A DNA stretch of 64,000 nucleotides from Novosphingobium sp. (GCF_020852455.1 NZ_JADZAT010000010.1:62001-126000), one strand, 5' to 3'. Shown: positions 35,589 to 43,810, counted from the first letter of the stretch. The notes: generated by a model not told the origin, from the letters alone. Made by a program: numbers and translations.

Positions 35589-35642
35589 CTGTCAAAAACT
35601 CTTGACAGATGAACCTCGCTGCCTGTAAAGAGCTCTTGACAG
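35589..35642 (+). promoter_or_regulatory. two tandem palindromic operators over a sigma-70-type promoter
   Basis: CTGTCAAAAACTCTTGACAG (35589-35608) and CTGTAAAGAGCTCTTGACAG (35623-35642) are related 20-base palindromes 34 bases apart, directly upstream of a small HTH gene. TTGACA (35602-35607) and TGTAAA (35624-35629) are spaced by 16 bases and could be -35 and -10, one element in each operator. The AAGGAGG ribosome site begins at 35643. Autorepression by the HTH protein is the simple reading. Confidence 0.8.
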
Positions 35643-35658
35643 CAAGGAGGCGGTCGAG

Positions 35659-35865
35659 GTGGAGAACCGGTTGCGGGACATGCGCGAAGCGCGGGGCTGG
35701 AGCCAGGGCGAACTGGCCCGGCGGCTGGGCGTTTCGCGCCAGACCATCAACGCGGTCGAGACCGACAAATACGATCCCAGCCTGCCGCTGGCGCTGCGCA
35801 TGTCGAAGCTGTTCGGCGTGCCGGTGCAAGACCTGTTCATCGATCGATGGGAGCCTGAAGCATGA
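35659..35865 (+). CDS. small XRE/Cro-type helix-turn-helix regulator
   Basis: The 68-residue protein is a bare HTH_3 domain: MENRLRDMREARGWSQGELA followed by RRLGVSRQTINAVETDKYDP, then LALRMSKLFGVPVQDLFI. The GTG start is set by a perfect AAGGAGG 9 bases upstream. This YozG-like class is often paired with a gene for a small multi-pass membrane protein, as here, with an ATGA overlap. Two palindromes in front of the gene are its likely binding sites. The signal relieving repression is unknown; the membrane partner may transmit or antagonise it. Confidence 0.9.
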   Translation: MENRLRDMREARGWSQGELARRLGVSRQTINAVETDKYDPSLPLALRMSKLFGVPVQDLFIDRWEPEA

Positions 35866-36512
35866 CCATGACACGTTCCGGCAAGAATGCCCTGCGCCTG
35901 CTGGCCGGCGGCTTGATGGGTGCGCTGTTGGGCCCGGGATTGGCGCATCTGGTGATGTATTTCGACATGCCGGTCGGGGGGGCAGTGCTGACCCCGGGCG
36001 GCGTGGTTCTGGCGGCGACCGGTCTGTTCTATCTGCTCTGCGGGCTGTTCGTCTGGGTGGGCGTGCTGTGGCCCAAACTGGGTACGCTGATCCTCAACGT
36101 CGCGGATGAAGAGGACCTGCGCGAACGCAGCGCCATGCTGAATGGCAGCGCGGCGACCTGCGTTATGCTAGGCCTGGCGATGACCTTGCTGCCATTTGCG
36201 GGTCCAGACGGGCCGGTTGCTGCAGATACCGCGCTGGGGGTTCTGGCATTTGCACTGGTGATGACTGGCGTTGTGGCCTGGGTCGGCATTACCCGGCGCC
36301 ACTATGACGAAATGTGGAGCCAGGTGACGCTGGAAGCGTCCGCGATCGCGCTGGCTATCCTTGCGCCCATGCTGATCCTGTGGGGCGCCCTGGTCCACCT
36401 TGGCTGGATCGCGGCACTGGATCCGCTGCTGGTCATCGCCGCGCTGCCTGCCCTGCTGATCCTGGGCAGTATCATCGCCCTGGGCCGCAAGGGAATGCTC
36501 GACGCCGGCTGA
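35862..36512 (+). CDS. multi-pass membrane protein paired with the HTH regulator
   Basis: The 216-residue protein has about six hydrophobic segments, including LRLLAGGLMGALLGPGLAHL, GVVLAATGLFYLLCGLFVWV and LALAILAPMLILWGALVHL. After the second hairpin comes an acidic loop, NVADEEDLRERSAMLNG. No enzymatic motif was recognised. Its start overlaps the HTH gene stop (ATGA), so the two are translated together. Comparable pairs are widespread, with the membrane protein of unknown function. Confidence 0.8.
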   Translation: MTMTRSGKNALRLLAGGLMGALLGPGLAHLVMYFDMPVGGAVLTPGGVVLAATGLFYLLCGLFVWVGVLWPKLGTLILNVADEEDLRERSAMLNGSAATCVMLGLAMTLLPFAGPDGPVAADTALGVLAFALVMTGVVAWVGITRRHYDEMWSQVTLEASAIALAILAPMLILWGALVHLGWIAALDPLLVIAALPALLILGSIIALGRKGMLDAG

Positions 36513-36555
36513 ACGGGAGCTAGCCCCTTTTCCGTTCAGTATACCGGTGGAAAAA

Positions 36556-36579
36556 GGCGTCCGGAGCAATCCGGGCGCC
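36556..36579. terminator. terminator between converging genes
   Basis: GGCGTCCGG and CCGGGCGCC pair around AGCAAT. A5 precedes and T3 follows, so it can act in both directions between the membrane-protein gene and the minus-strand gene ending at 36587. Confidence 0.75.
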
Positions 36580-36586
36580 TTTCCGT

Positions 36587-36961
36587 TCAGCGCCGCAGGA
36601 TCGTCAGCGCTTCGTTGAGGATCAGTTCGATCTTCTGCCGGCCAAGCGGCGTGATCCGGATGTGCGACAGCAGCGGTCCCTGGGCCTGCTTCTGCCCGTC
36701 GACCAGTTCGGCCTCCTGAAGGTTGGACAGGCAGCCCAGCAGCATGGTCCGACCGAGGTGCTTGAGCGGGCCGGCTTCGAGCGCTTCGAACGACAGGCCG
36801 TCAATGCCGTTGGCGAGTTCAACCATCACCGCCCACATCGGGTCGCTGAGCGCGCCCGCGCCCAGCACGCGTTCGCGCGCGCGCCGCATCGCGCGGTCAA
36901 GGTGGAGGATGGCTTCGGGATCGAGGTTTTCGATCCCTTCATTTACGAAGGGCCTGTGCAT
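36587..36961 (-). CDS. MarR-like winged-helix protein, uncharacterised
   Basis: The 124-residue protein has an N-terminal helical part (LDPEAILHLDRAMRRARERVL), a middle LLGCLSNLQEAELVDGQK and a strand-turn-strand LLSHIRITPLGRQKIELIL. This is compatible with a small MarR-like winged helix in which the wing carries the SHIRITPLG sequence. No effector motif is visible. The start at 36961 (MHRPFVNEGIENLD) leaves the low-conservation upstream frame out. Regulation of the adjacent genes is only a guess. Confidence 0.65.
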   Translation of the reverse strand: MHRPFVNEGIENLDPEAILHLDRAMRRARERVLGAGALSDPMWAVMVELANGIDGLSFEALEAGPLKHLGRTMLLGCLSNLQEAELVDGQKQAQGPLLSHIRITPLGRQKIELILNEALTILRR

Positions 36962-37333
36962 CGCAGTCCAATAAGTCCTTGCCTGCCTTCGCGCGCCGCA
37001 TGCCAGGGCCAGCCTGAAGGCTGGCCCTGGTGCGACCCGAAGGACGAGGAATGTTCCCTGTGCGGACCAAAGTGGACCCGCACTGCTGTTTGACCAGCCA
37101 GGTCCATCCACGCCGACGCACCCTTGATGGATACTGCCGGTCGTCCTCCGCAAAAACCGCGGCGCCCCTATGTTGAACAGCGATTCAATGGAAACGCTTT
37201 CAACGTATGAATACGTATGCGGGTAGCCGCTGTGCGGGTCGGCGAAATCTTTGCGTAGTTTTGCAGCGCTCAGAGCAACGAAAATCAGCCGTTAACCACA
37301 GCTCGCGGCAGAATTGCGTGACTTCCGGACAAC
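36962..37333. other. gene-free gap between the winged-helix gene and glnA
   Basis: No convincing gene was found in these 372 bases. They hold a perfect 13-bp hairpin at 37003-37030, a LacI-operator-like TGGAAACGCTTTCA at 37189-37202 next to a TACGTATG-type repeat (37205-37219), and, just beyond, the glnA terminator. A cysteine-bearing open frame (ending about 37093) has no start codon in this gap, and a 64-codon frame from 37207 runs through the terminator. Both are taken as chance. Confidence 0.5.
37003..37030. repeat. perfect 13-bp hairpin
   Basis: CCAGGGCCAGCCT (37003-37015) and AGGCTGGCCCTGG (37018-37030) are exact complements separated by two bases. No T-run follows. It may be a cruciform or an RNA hairpin upstream of the winged-helix gene; the role is unknown. 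Confidence 0.75.
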
Positions 37334-37367
37334 GAAAAAGGGCGCCCGAATCGCTTCGGACGCCCTT
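37334..37367 (-). terminator. glnA terminator
   Basis: AAGGGCG and CGCCCTT with inner CCGAA and TTCGG arms form a stem around TCGC. On the minus strand it is followed by TTTTT, which is a strong intrinsic terminator 21 bases beyond the glnA stop. Confidence 0.88.
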
Positions 37368-37388
37368 CTCGGTGATGACTGCCAGCTA

Positions 37389-38798
37389 TCAGAGGCTGTA
37401 ATACATGTCGAATTCAACCGGCGAGGGCGTGGTTTCCCAGCGCATCACTTCGGGCCACTTGAGTTCGATGTAGCTGTCGATCTGATCCTTGGTGAACACG
37501 CCGCCCTGCAGCAGGAAGTCGTGATCGGCTTCAAGGCATTCCAGCGCTTCGCGCAGCGAACCGCAAACGGTCGGCACCTGGGCCAGTTCGGCCGGGGGCA
37601 GATCATAGAGGTTCTTGTCCATCGCCTCGCCCGGGTGGATCTTGTTCTTGATCCCGTCGAGCCCGGCCATCAGCAGCGCCGAATAGCACAGGTAGGGGTT
37701 GGCCATCGCATCGGGGAAGCGGAATTCAACGCGCTTGGCCTTGTCACCCGCGCCATAGGGGATGCGGCACGAGGCCGAACGGTTGCGAGCCGAATAGGCC
37801 AGCAGCACCGGCGCTTCGAAGCCCGGCACCAGCCGCTTGTAGCTGTTGGTGGTCGGGTTGGTGAAGGCGTTGAGCGCCTTGGCATGCTTGATCACGCCGC
37901 CGATGAAGTAGAGGCACATATCGCTGAGGCCGGCATAGCCGTTCCCGGCGAACAGCGGCTTGCCGCCATCCCAGATCGAGATGTGGGTGTGCATGCCGCT
38001 GCCGTTGTCGCTCTTGATCGGCTTGGGCATGAAGGTCGCGGTCTTGCCATAGGCCTGGGCGACCTGCTGCACGACATACTTGTAAACCTGCATGCGGTCG
38101 GCGGTCTGGACCAGGGTGCCGAAGGTCAGGCCCAATTCGTGCTGGGCCGAAGCCACTTCGTGGTGATGCTTGTCACAGGGCAGGCCCATTTCGATCATGG
38201 TCGAAACCATTTCGCCGCGGATATCGACGCAGCTGTCAACCGGTGCGACCGGGAAGTAGCCGCCCTTGGCGCGCGGGCGGTGGGCCAGGTTGCCGGCTTC
38301 GTACTTGGTGTTCGAATTGGTCGGCAGTTCGATGTCGTCGATCTTGAAGCCGTTGCCGTCATAGCCGTCATAGAAACGCACGTCGTCAAACAGGAAGAAT
38401 TCGGCTTCGGGGCCGACATAGACGGCGTCACCGAACCCGCCCGACTTGACGAAGGCTTCGGCGCGCTTGGCGGTCGAACGCGGATCGCGGCCATAGAGGT
38501 CACCGGTCGAAGGCTCGACGATGTCGCAGCAGATGATCATCATCGGGGTGGCGCTGAACGGATCGATATAGACCGAATCCAGGTCGGGCTTCAGGATCAT
38601 GTCGCTTTCGTTGATCGCCTTCCAGCCTTCGATCGACGAACCGTCAAACATAAGGCCGTCTTCCAGCTCGTCCTCGCCCATCACCGAGGCAACCATGGTC
38701 AGGTGCTGCCACTTGCCCTTGGGGTCGGTGAAGCGCAGGTCAACCCACTCGATTTCCTCGTCCTTGATCCGCTTGATGATGTCCTTAGCCTTGGCCAT
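37389..38798 (-). CDS. glnA: type I glutamine synthetase
   Basis: The enzyme makes glutamine from glutamate, ammonia and ATP; it is a dodecamer in the cytoplasm. The 469-residue length is standard. Visible signatures are [20 protein letters not shown], the metal-site [45 protein letters not shown], and the adenylylation tyrosine in [10 protein letters not shown]. The Tyr shows control by GlnE as in enteric bacteria. It lies downstream of glnB, with a 167-base gap filled by a palindromic repeat, and ends at a strong terminator. Confidence 0.97.
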   Translation of the reverse strand: MAKAKDIIKRIKDEEIEWVDLRFTDPKGKWQHLTMVASVMGEDELEDGLMFDGSSIEGWKAINESDMILKPDLDSVYIDPFSATPMMIICCDIVEPSTGDLYGRDPRSTAKRAEAFVKSGGFGDAVYVGPEAEFFLFDDVRFYDGYDGNGFKIDDIELPTNSNTKYEAGNLAHRPRAKGGYFPVAPVDSCVDIRGEMVSTMIEMGLPCDKHHHEVASAQHELGLTFGTLVQTADRMQVYKYVVQQVAQAYGKTATFMPKPIKSDNGSGMHTHISIWDGGKPLFAGNGYAGLSDMCLYFIGGVIKHAKALNAFTNPTTNSYKRLVPGFEAPVLLAYSARNRSASCRIPYGAGDKAKRVEFRFPDAMANPYLCYSALLMAGLDGIKNKIHPGEAMDKNLYDLPPAELAQVPTVCGSLREALECLEADHDFLLQGGVFTKDQIDSYIELKWPEVMRWETTPSPVEFDMYYSL

Positions 38799-38849
38799 GT
38801 CTCGTCCTTTGCATTTTCCCCGCCGCGCAGCGGAAGGGGCCCTTGGTTT

Positions 38850-38943
38850 CCCCTCCCGCCCCGCGGGAGGGGGTAGGGGAGGGCTTGTTGCGGTTGGGAT
38901 CGGGAACAGACCCTCCCCCGGCCCCTCCCGCCAGCGGGAGGGG
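38850..38943. repeat. nested CCCCTCCCGC palindromes between glnB and glnA
   Basis: Two copies of the hairpin CCCCTCCCGC...GCGGGAGGGG, at 38850-38872 and 38922-38943, are joined by a spacer whose ends (GGGTAGGGGAGGGC and CCCTCCCCCGGCC) can also pair, giving a nested structure. It lies within the glnBA transcript and could attenuate or stabilise the glnA message. Confidence 0.8.
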
Positions 38944-38965
38944 AGAATTCGGAGCTTTGCGCGTC

Positions 38966-39421
<456 letters not shown>

Positions 39422-39486
39422 CTAACCCGATTGTGCAGGTGCGAAAAGGGCGGATTCGCAACAATTCGAATCGCTGATAGCGACCA

Positions 39487-39503
39487 TGCACAACAATCGT
39501 GCG
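39487..39503. promoter_or_regulatory. NtrC-binding-site candidate
   Basis: TGCAC-N7-GTGCG matches the NtrC palindrome TGCACC-N5-GGTGCA in both half-site cores. It stands about 85 bases upstream of the glnB sigma-54 site, normal enhancer spacing, and about 190 bases upstream of the divergent diiron-protein gene. Confidence 0.65.
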
Positions 39504-39693
39504 TCAAGCCGGGGGTGGGCTTGCCTGATTTTTCAGCAAGCGCTGCCTAAAAAACGGGCAGGGCCAGTGCGGGAGGCGATGTACTGGTGCGCTGCCCAAG
39601 CTCCCTTCGCCGCAATCGGTCGGATAAGTCGCACTCATTCTGCCTGCAGCAATTCGATCGCTGCGGGAAGGCCAACTCATCCCTGGAGGAAAC
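39504..39693 (+). other. leader region of the diiron/cupin unit
   Basis: The rest of the 389-base gap between glnB and the divergent gene holds a bulged hairpin (CTTGC...GCAAG, about 39520-39541) with a TTTT loop, then a CTGCC...GGCAG hairpin. GGAGG precedes the GTG at 39694. A weak GG-N10-GC sequence at 39511-39524 lies too close to the NtrC site to be a convincing sigma-54 promoter. Confidence 0.4.
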
Positions 39694-40446
39694 GTGTCTG
39701 TTTCAATTGACGATCTTGTCGAGGAAGCTCTCAACCACCGTGCCGTGAAGCACCCCTATCTCGAAGCGATCGGTAACCGGGCCTTTGACCGAATGGATTG
39801 GGTCATTCGCGACTTCGCCGAAAATTATTATGGCTATTCGATCAACTTTCCGCGGTACCTGACAGCAGTAATCTCCAGGCTCGAAACACCCGCGCATCGC
39901 ACCAGCCTGCTACAGAACCTGACCGAGGAATCGGGCTTTTACGATGAAGCCGAACTTGCCGAACTGGCTGCAATCGGCATCGAGCGCGAATGGATCGAGG
40001 GTGTGCCGCATCCGCAGCTGTTCAAGCGGTTTCGCGAAGCCGCGGGCGTCACAACGCCTTACGAGGCCGCAAGCGATGCGATCGAACTCGTCTGCTGGCG
40101 CGAATCCTTCATCACCACCCTGACGCACGGTTCGCCCGCCGAGGCACTGGGTGCACTGGGGCTGGGGACCGAAAACATCGTCAGCACGATCTACATCCCG
40201 TTCGTGCAGGCCCTGACAGATTCCACGATCCAGCCCAGGGATTGGGTGTTCTTCCCGCTTCATACGGCGGTTGATGACCATCACCAGGAAGCGCTTGAGG
40301 AGATTTCGCTCAGCTTCGCTGCACAACCTGCGGGCAAGGGCGAACTCCGCAAGGGCATGATCAAGGCCTTGTCGCTGCGCTCCTCCTATTGGGACTGGCT
40401 GTACGAGCGGGCCTGTTCGCACGCCATGCATTCAGAAGCCGCCTGA
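39694..40446 (+). CDS. haem-oxygenase-like diiron oxidase (HDO) family protein
   Basis: The 250-residue helical protein belongs to the iron-containing redox enzyme/PqqC-like fold. Candidate iron ligands follow the HDO pattern: Glu79 in LTEESGFYDEA, His106 in GVPHPQLFKRF, Glu160 in LGTENIVSTIY, and His190-x3-Asp194-x2-His197 in PLHTAVDDHHQEAL. The last spacing equals His174/Asp178/His181 of CADD. HDO enzymes use O2 for N-oxygenation, C-C cleavage or desaturation. The GTG start has GGAGG upstream. A cupin gene follows after 61 bases. In SznF, HDO and cupin domains are fused and make an N-nitroso group; whether this pair does related chemistry is inference. Confidence 0.78.
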   Translation: MSVSIDDLVEEALNHRAVKHPYLEAIGNRAFDRMDWVIRDFAENYYGYSINFPRYLTAVISRLETPAHRTSLLQNLTEESGFYDEAELAELAAIGIEREWIEGVPHPQLFKRFREAAGVTTPYEAASDAIELVCWRESFITTLTHGSPAEALGALGLGTENIVSTIYIPFVQALTDSTIQPRDWVFFPLHTAVDDHHQEALEEISLSFAAQPAGKGELRKGMIKALSLRSSYWDWLYERACSHAMHSEAA

Positions 40447-40507
40447 AATCTGCGCTGCCAGCCGACTGGGCCGGGCAGCGCTCCCCTCACAATTTTCGGA
40501 ACCAGCC

Positions 40508-41005
40508 ATGACCAATGACCTCGCCCAGATCATCGACAATATCGAAGCGCGTGAACCGCTTAATGTGGGGCATGAACCCAGCGGCTTTCATGTCGACATC
40601 ACTGAAGGAAACCGGGAAATCTACCGCAACCGCAACGAGCGGCTGGGGATCGATTTTTCGGTCGACGTGCTTGCCTTCTCAGGAATTCAGGTCTTCGATC
40701 CGCGCGTCGTGCGGATCGCGCCGGGGGCCAACAATGAACTGCATCGCCACGCCCATGAATCGCTGTTCTATGTGATCAAGGGCTCGGCCGAAGTCCGGAT
40801 CGGTGACGACAGGCTGACGCTGGAGCCGGGCGGGGTGGCATTCGTGCCGCGCTGGGCGTTCCATCAATCGCGCAATCTGTCCCAGAGCGAAGAGCTGGTG
40901 ATCCTGGCAATTACCGATTTCGGTCTGACCAAGGCAGTGCTTGGTGACTATGACAAGCGGACCCGCCTGGCAGTCCGCGGAGATGACGTCAAAGAACAGG
41001 CCTGA
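40508..41005 (+). CDS. cupin-domain metalloprotein paired with the diiron oxidase
   Basis: The 165-residue protein has a single cupin barrel. Motif 1 is GANNELHRHAHESLFYVIKG and motif 2 VPRWAFHQSRN, giving His79, His81 and His119 as metal ligands. The usual fourth ligand, a Glu, is replaced by Ser85, with a Glu one residue earlier. A three-histidine site is also found in the cupin domain of SznF. The N-terminal 50 residues (DITEGNREIYRNRNERLGID) are family-specific. It is probably co-transcribed with the HDO gene and may work on its product. Confidence 0.82.
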   Translation: MTNDLAQIIDNIEAREPLNVGHEPSGFHVDITEGNREIYRNRNERLGIDFSVDVLAFSGIQVFDPRVVRIAPGANNELHRHAHESLFYVIKGSAEVRIGDDRLTLEPGGVAFVPRWAFHQSRNLSQSEELVILAITDFGLTKAVLGDYDKRTRLAVRGDDVKEQA

Positions 41006-41026
41006 CGCTGGCAGCGAGGCTTGGCC

Positions 41027-41944
41027 TTAGAGTTCAAGCCCCGCCGTTTCTTCCAGCCCGGCCATCAGGTTCAGGCTCTGCACCGCAGCGCCGCTGGCGC
41101 CTTTGCCCAGGTTGTCGAGCATGGCCACCAGCCGGGCCTGCTCGTCGGTGCCGAAGACGTAGAGGTCAAGACGGTCAGACGGCGCCATCGCGCGGCGCAG
41201 CAGCAGTTCGTCGGGCTGGTCGGCATGGACCCGCACCAGCGCCGAACCGGCAAAGAATTGCGCCGGGCATTCGCGCAGCGCCGCAACACCGGGCGCATTC
41301 GCGATCAGGCCCAGGTGCAGCGGTACTTCAACCACCATGCCGCGGTGCGCCGGCACCACGGCCGGGGCGAACAGCGGCGGATGGGTCAGGCCGGCATAGC
41401 GCTGCATTTCGGCCACGTGCTTGTGCCCCATGGCCAGGCCATAATCGCGATAGGCGATGTCGGTGTCATGCTCGAACCGCTCGATCAGCGCCTTGCCGCC
41501 GCCCGAATAGCCCGAGACCGCGTGGCAGGTGTAGGGCCAGTCGGCCGGCAGCAGTCCGGCGCGGACCAGCGGGGCGGTCAGCGCAAGAAAGCCGGTGGGG
41601 TAGCAGCCCGGGTTTGAAACCCGGTTGGCCGCAGCGATCGCATCGCGCCCGATCAGTTCGGGAAAGCCATAGGTCCAGCCCGGCGCCACGCGGTGCGCGC
41701 TGGACGCATCGATGATCCGCACCTTGCTGCCTTCGGCCAGCGCGACGGCTTCCTTGGCGGCATCGTCCGGCAGGCACAGCACGGCGAAATCGGCGGAATG
41801 GAAAGCCTCGCGGCGGGCCTCGGCGCTCTTGCGCTGGCTTTCGTCCAGCACCAGCAGCTCAAACTCGCTGCGCGCGGCGAGACGTTCGACGATTTCAAGG
41901 CCGGTGGTTCCGGCGGCGCCGTCGATGAAGACTGTGTGGGTCAT
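41027..41944 (-). CDS. argC: N-acetyl-gamma-glutamyl-phosphate reductase (type 2)
   Basis: The third step of arginine synthesis, an NADPH-dependent reduction. The 305-residue protein is of the short ArgC type 2 class. It has FIDGAAGTTGLEIVERLAAR for cofactor, the catalytic cysteine in RVSNPGCYPTGFLAL, SGYSGGGKALIERFE, and the C-terminal histidine region PLFAPAVVPAHRGMVV. Length and the TVFIDGAAGTTG start fit this class rather than the 345-residue type 1. It is downstream of the SH3-domain gene on the same strand with a 41-base gap. Confidence 0.93.
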   Translation of the reverse strand: MTHTVFIDGAAGTTGLEIVERLAARSEFELLVLDESQRKSAEARREAFHSADFAVLCLPDDAAKEAVALAEGSKVRIIDASSAHRVAPGWTYGFPELIGRDAIAAANRVSNPGCYPTGFLALTAPLVRAGLLPADWPYTCHAVSGYSGGGKALIERFEHDTDIAYRDYGLAMGHKHVAEMQRYAGLTHPPLFAPAVVPAHRGMVVEVPLHLGLIANAPGVAALRECPAQFFAGSALVRVHADQPDELLLRRAMAPSDRLDLYVFGTDEQARLVAMLDNLGKGASGAAVQSLNLMAGLEETAGLEL

Positions 41945-41985
41945 GATGATTGGCCTGAATCAGAAACGAACGGAAAGGGCTTTGC

Positions 41986-42396
41986 CTAGCTTCGTCGTTC
42001 CTGCAGCGCCTCGACCGGCAGGTAGCCGACAAAGCCATCGTCGCCGACCTGGCCCCAGGCCCAGCCGCCGGCTACGTCAAGCACGTTGAACAGCGCGCCG
42101 CCGCCCAGCACTTCGCGGACTTCGGCATCCTTGCTGTTCTGCGCGAACAGCTTGGCCCCGCAAGGCACCACGCTGCGCTCCATCGGCACGGCATAGTGCG
42201 GCACAAAGCAGCGCCCGGCCAGGCGGATATGCGCCAGATCGCCGCGCACCGGCCAATGCGCGGCATCCAGCTTTTCGGCTGGTCCGGTAAGGCCTAGCTG
42301 CCCGGTCGGGATCGGACTGACGGTCAAGGTTGCGCTTTCCCCAAACTGGAAGAGCGGGCGATTAGCGCCGCTCGGCCCATCTAGCAAGTTATCCAT
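41986..42396 (-). CDS. SH3-domain protein, probably a NlpC/P60 protein without its catalytic domain
   Basis: The 136-residue protein ends in a bacterial SH3 domain (YAVPMERSVVPCGAKLFAQN, then LFNVLDVAGGWAWGQV and GFVGYLPVEALQERRS). The SH3-GYLP ending normally leads into an NlpC/P60 peptidase domain in sphingomonad dipeptidyl-peptidase-VI-like proteins encoded next to the M17 aminopeptidase. Here the stop follows at once and only 41 bases remain before argC, so no peptidase domain is encoded. The start at 42396 overlaps the aminopeptidase stop by 8 bases. Confidence 0.65.
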   Translation of the reverse strand: MDNLLDGPSGANRPLFQFGESATLTVSPIPTGQLGLTGPAEKLDAAHWPVRGDLAHIRLAGRCFVPHYAVPMERSVVPCGAKLFAQNSKDAEVREVLGGGALFNVLDVAGGWAWGQVGDDGFVGYLPVEALQERRS

Positions 42397-43771
42397 AGCG
42401 TCCCTTGAGCAGCCCCCAGGCCGCGCGCAGGCCCAGCGCATCGCCGCCCTTGGGGCGTCCGGGCTTGGCAGCGGGGCGCCAGGCGAAGGTATCGAAGTGG
42501 ATCCAGTCGGTCCCTTCGGGCACGAACCGGTCAAGGAACAGCGCCGCGACCGATGCGCCGGCAAAGCCGTTCGAGCTGGAATTGTTGAGGTCGGCCAGGT
42601 CGCTTTTCAGGTATTCGCGGTAGCCATCGAACAGCGGCAGGCGCCAGCAGCGATCGTCGGCGGCCTCGCCGGCCTTGAGCAGTTCGTCGGCGCTGTCATC
42701 GCGGCGGGCGAACATCGCGGGCAGGTCTGGCCCCAGCGCGACCCGGGCTGCGCCGGTCAGCGTGGCAAAGTCGATCACCAGTTCGGGCGCTTCCTCGCCC
42801 GCGCGGGTCAGCGCATCGCCCAGCACCAGCCGCCCTTCGGCATCGGTGTTGCCGATCTCGACCGACAGGCCCGCGCGGCTGCGCAGCACGTCGCCGGGGC
42901 GGAAGGCATTGCCCGAAATCACGTTCTCGACCGCCGGGATCACCAGGTGCAGCCGCACTTTCAGCCGCTGCCCCATCACCAGTGCGGCCAGCGCCAGGGC
43001 ATGCGCAGCGCCGCCCATGTCCTTCTTCATCAGCAGCATGCCCGAGGACGGCTTGATATCGAGCCCGCCCGAATCGAAACACACCCCCTTGCCGATCAGC
43101 GCCACCTTGGGATGCTTGGGATCGCCCCAGGTCAGCTCGATCAGGCGCGGGGCATGGCTGCGCGCCGCCGCCCGGCCAACCCCGTGGACCATCGGAAAGC
43201 CGCGCTCCAGCGCGTCGCCATGGGTGACCTTGAAGTCCGCGCCATGCGCCTTGGCGAGCAGCTGCGCCTCATGCTCAAGCTGGGCAGGGCCCATGTCTTC
43301 GGCCGGGGTGTTGACCAGATCGCGGACCAGCGCGGTCGCCTCGGCCTCGGCCAGCACCGGCGCAATCGCGGCGACATCCTTGGTCAGCAGCACGCGCGGG
43401 CCTTCGTCGTCGCCCTTGGCCAGATAGCGGTCAAAGCGGTACTGCCCGGTGACCCAGCCATAAAGCGCCGACCCCGGTTCACCCCCGGTGCGGCGATAGG
43501 TGCCGGCCGGCAGCACTTCGGCCAGCTTGGCCATGCACCAGCTCGACAGGCTTTCGGTGTTGGCCACGCCCGACACCACGAACCAGCCATCACCATCGGG
43601 GACGATCGCATAGGAATAGCCATCGCCGGTGAACTTCTGCGCGGCCAGTGTGGCGCGCTGGGGGGCGGAAAGGCCCTTCACGAAGTCATCGAATCCGGCC
43701 TTGTCGACCAGGTGGATCGGAACCGCGGCTTGGTCGCGGTCGGGCTGGATCAGGGCGTTCTTGTCACTCAT
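42389..43771 (-). CDS. M17 leucyl aminopeptidase family protein
   Basis: A two-metal aminopeptidase of 460 residues. The metal and substrate site is seen in LIGKGVCFDSGGLDIKPSSG, MKKDMGGAAHALALAA and the family signature NTDAEGRLVLGDAL, followed by VIDFATLTGAARVALG. The N-terminal macro-like domain is divergent from classic PepA. Such proteins trim N-terminal residues of peptides in the cytoplasm. It is read together with the SH3 protein. Its start (43771) faces a palindromic repeat and the map gene on the other strand. Confidence 0.92.
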   Translation of the reverse strand: MSDKNALIQPDRDQAAVPIHLVDKAGFDDFVKGLSAPQRATLAAQKFTGDGYSYAIVPDGDGWFVVSGVANTESLSSWCMAKLAEVLPAGTYRRTGGEPGSALYGWVTGQYRFDRYLAKGDDEGPRVLLTKDVAAIAPVLAEAEATALVRDLVNTPAEDMGPAQLEHEAQLLAKAHGADFKVTHGDALERGFPMVHGVGRAAARSHAPRLIELTWGDPKHPKVALIGKGVCFDSGGLDIKPSSGMLLMKKDMGGAAHALALAALVMGQRLKVRLHLVIPAVENVISGNAFRPGDVLRSRAGLSVEIGNTDAEGRLVLGDALTRAGEEAPELVIDFATLTGAARVALGPDLPAMFARRDDSADELLKAGEAADDRCWRLPLFDGYREYLKSDLADLNNSSSNGFAGASVAALFLDRFVPEGTDWIHFDTFAWRPAAKPGRPKGGDALGLRAAWGLLKGRYG

Positions 43772-43810
43772 GCTGTCAGCCTAAAGCAGAAAATCGGAAT
43801 GATTGCAGTT

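Noticed and set aside
36981..37093. Cysteine-containing frame reading WCDPKDEECSLCGPKW
   Set aside because: It looks like a zinc-ribbon fragment but the frame has no start codon in the gap; upstream it runs antisense to the winged-helix gene. Left as part of the gene-free gap.
37207..37401. A 64-codon plus-strand frame before glnA
   Set aside because: It runs through the glnA terminator and into the end of glnA, has no ribosome site and no recognisable composition.
39511..39524. Second sigma-54 promoter facing the diiron gene (GG-N10-GC)
   Set aside because: Only the GG/GC core and TTGC match, and it lies 8 bases from the NtrC-like site, too close for enhancer action.
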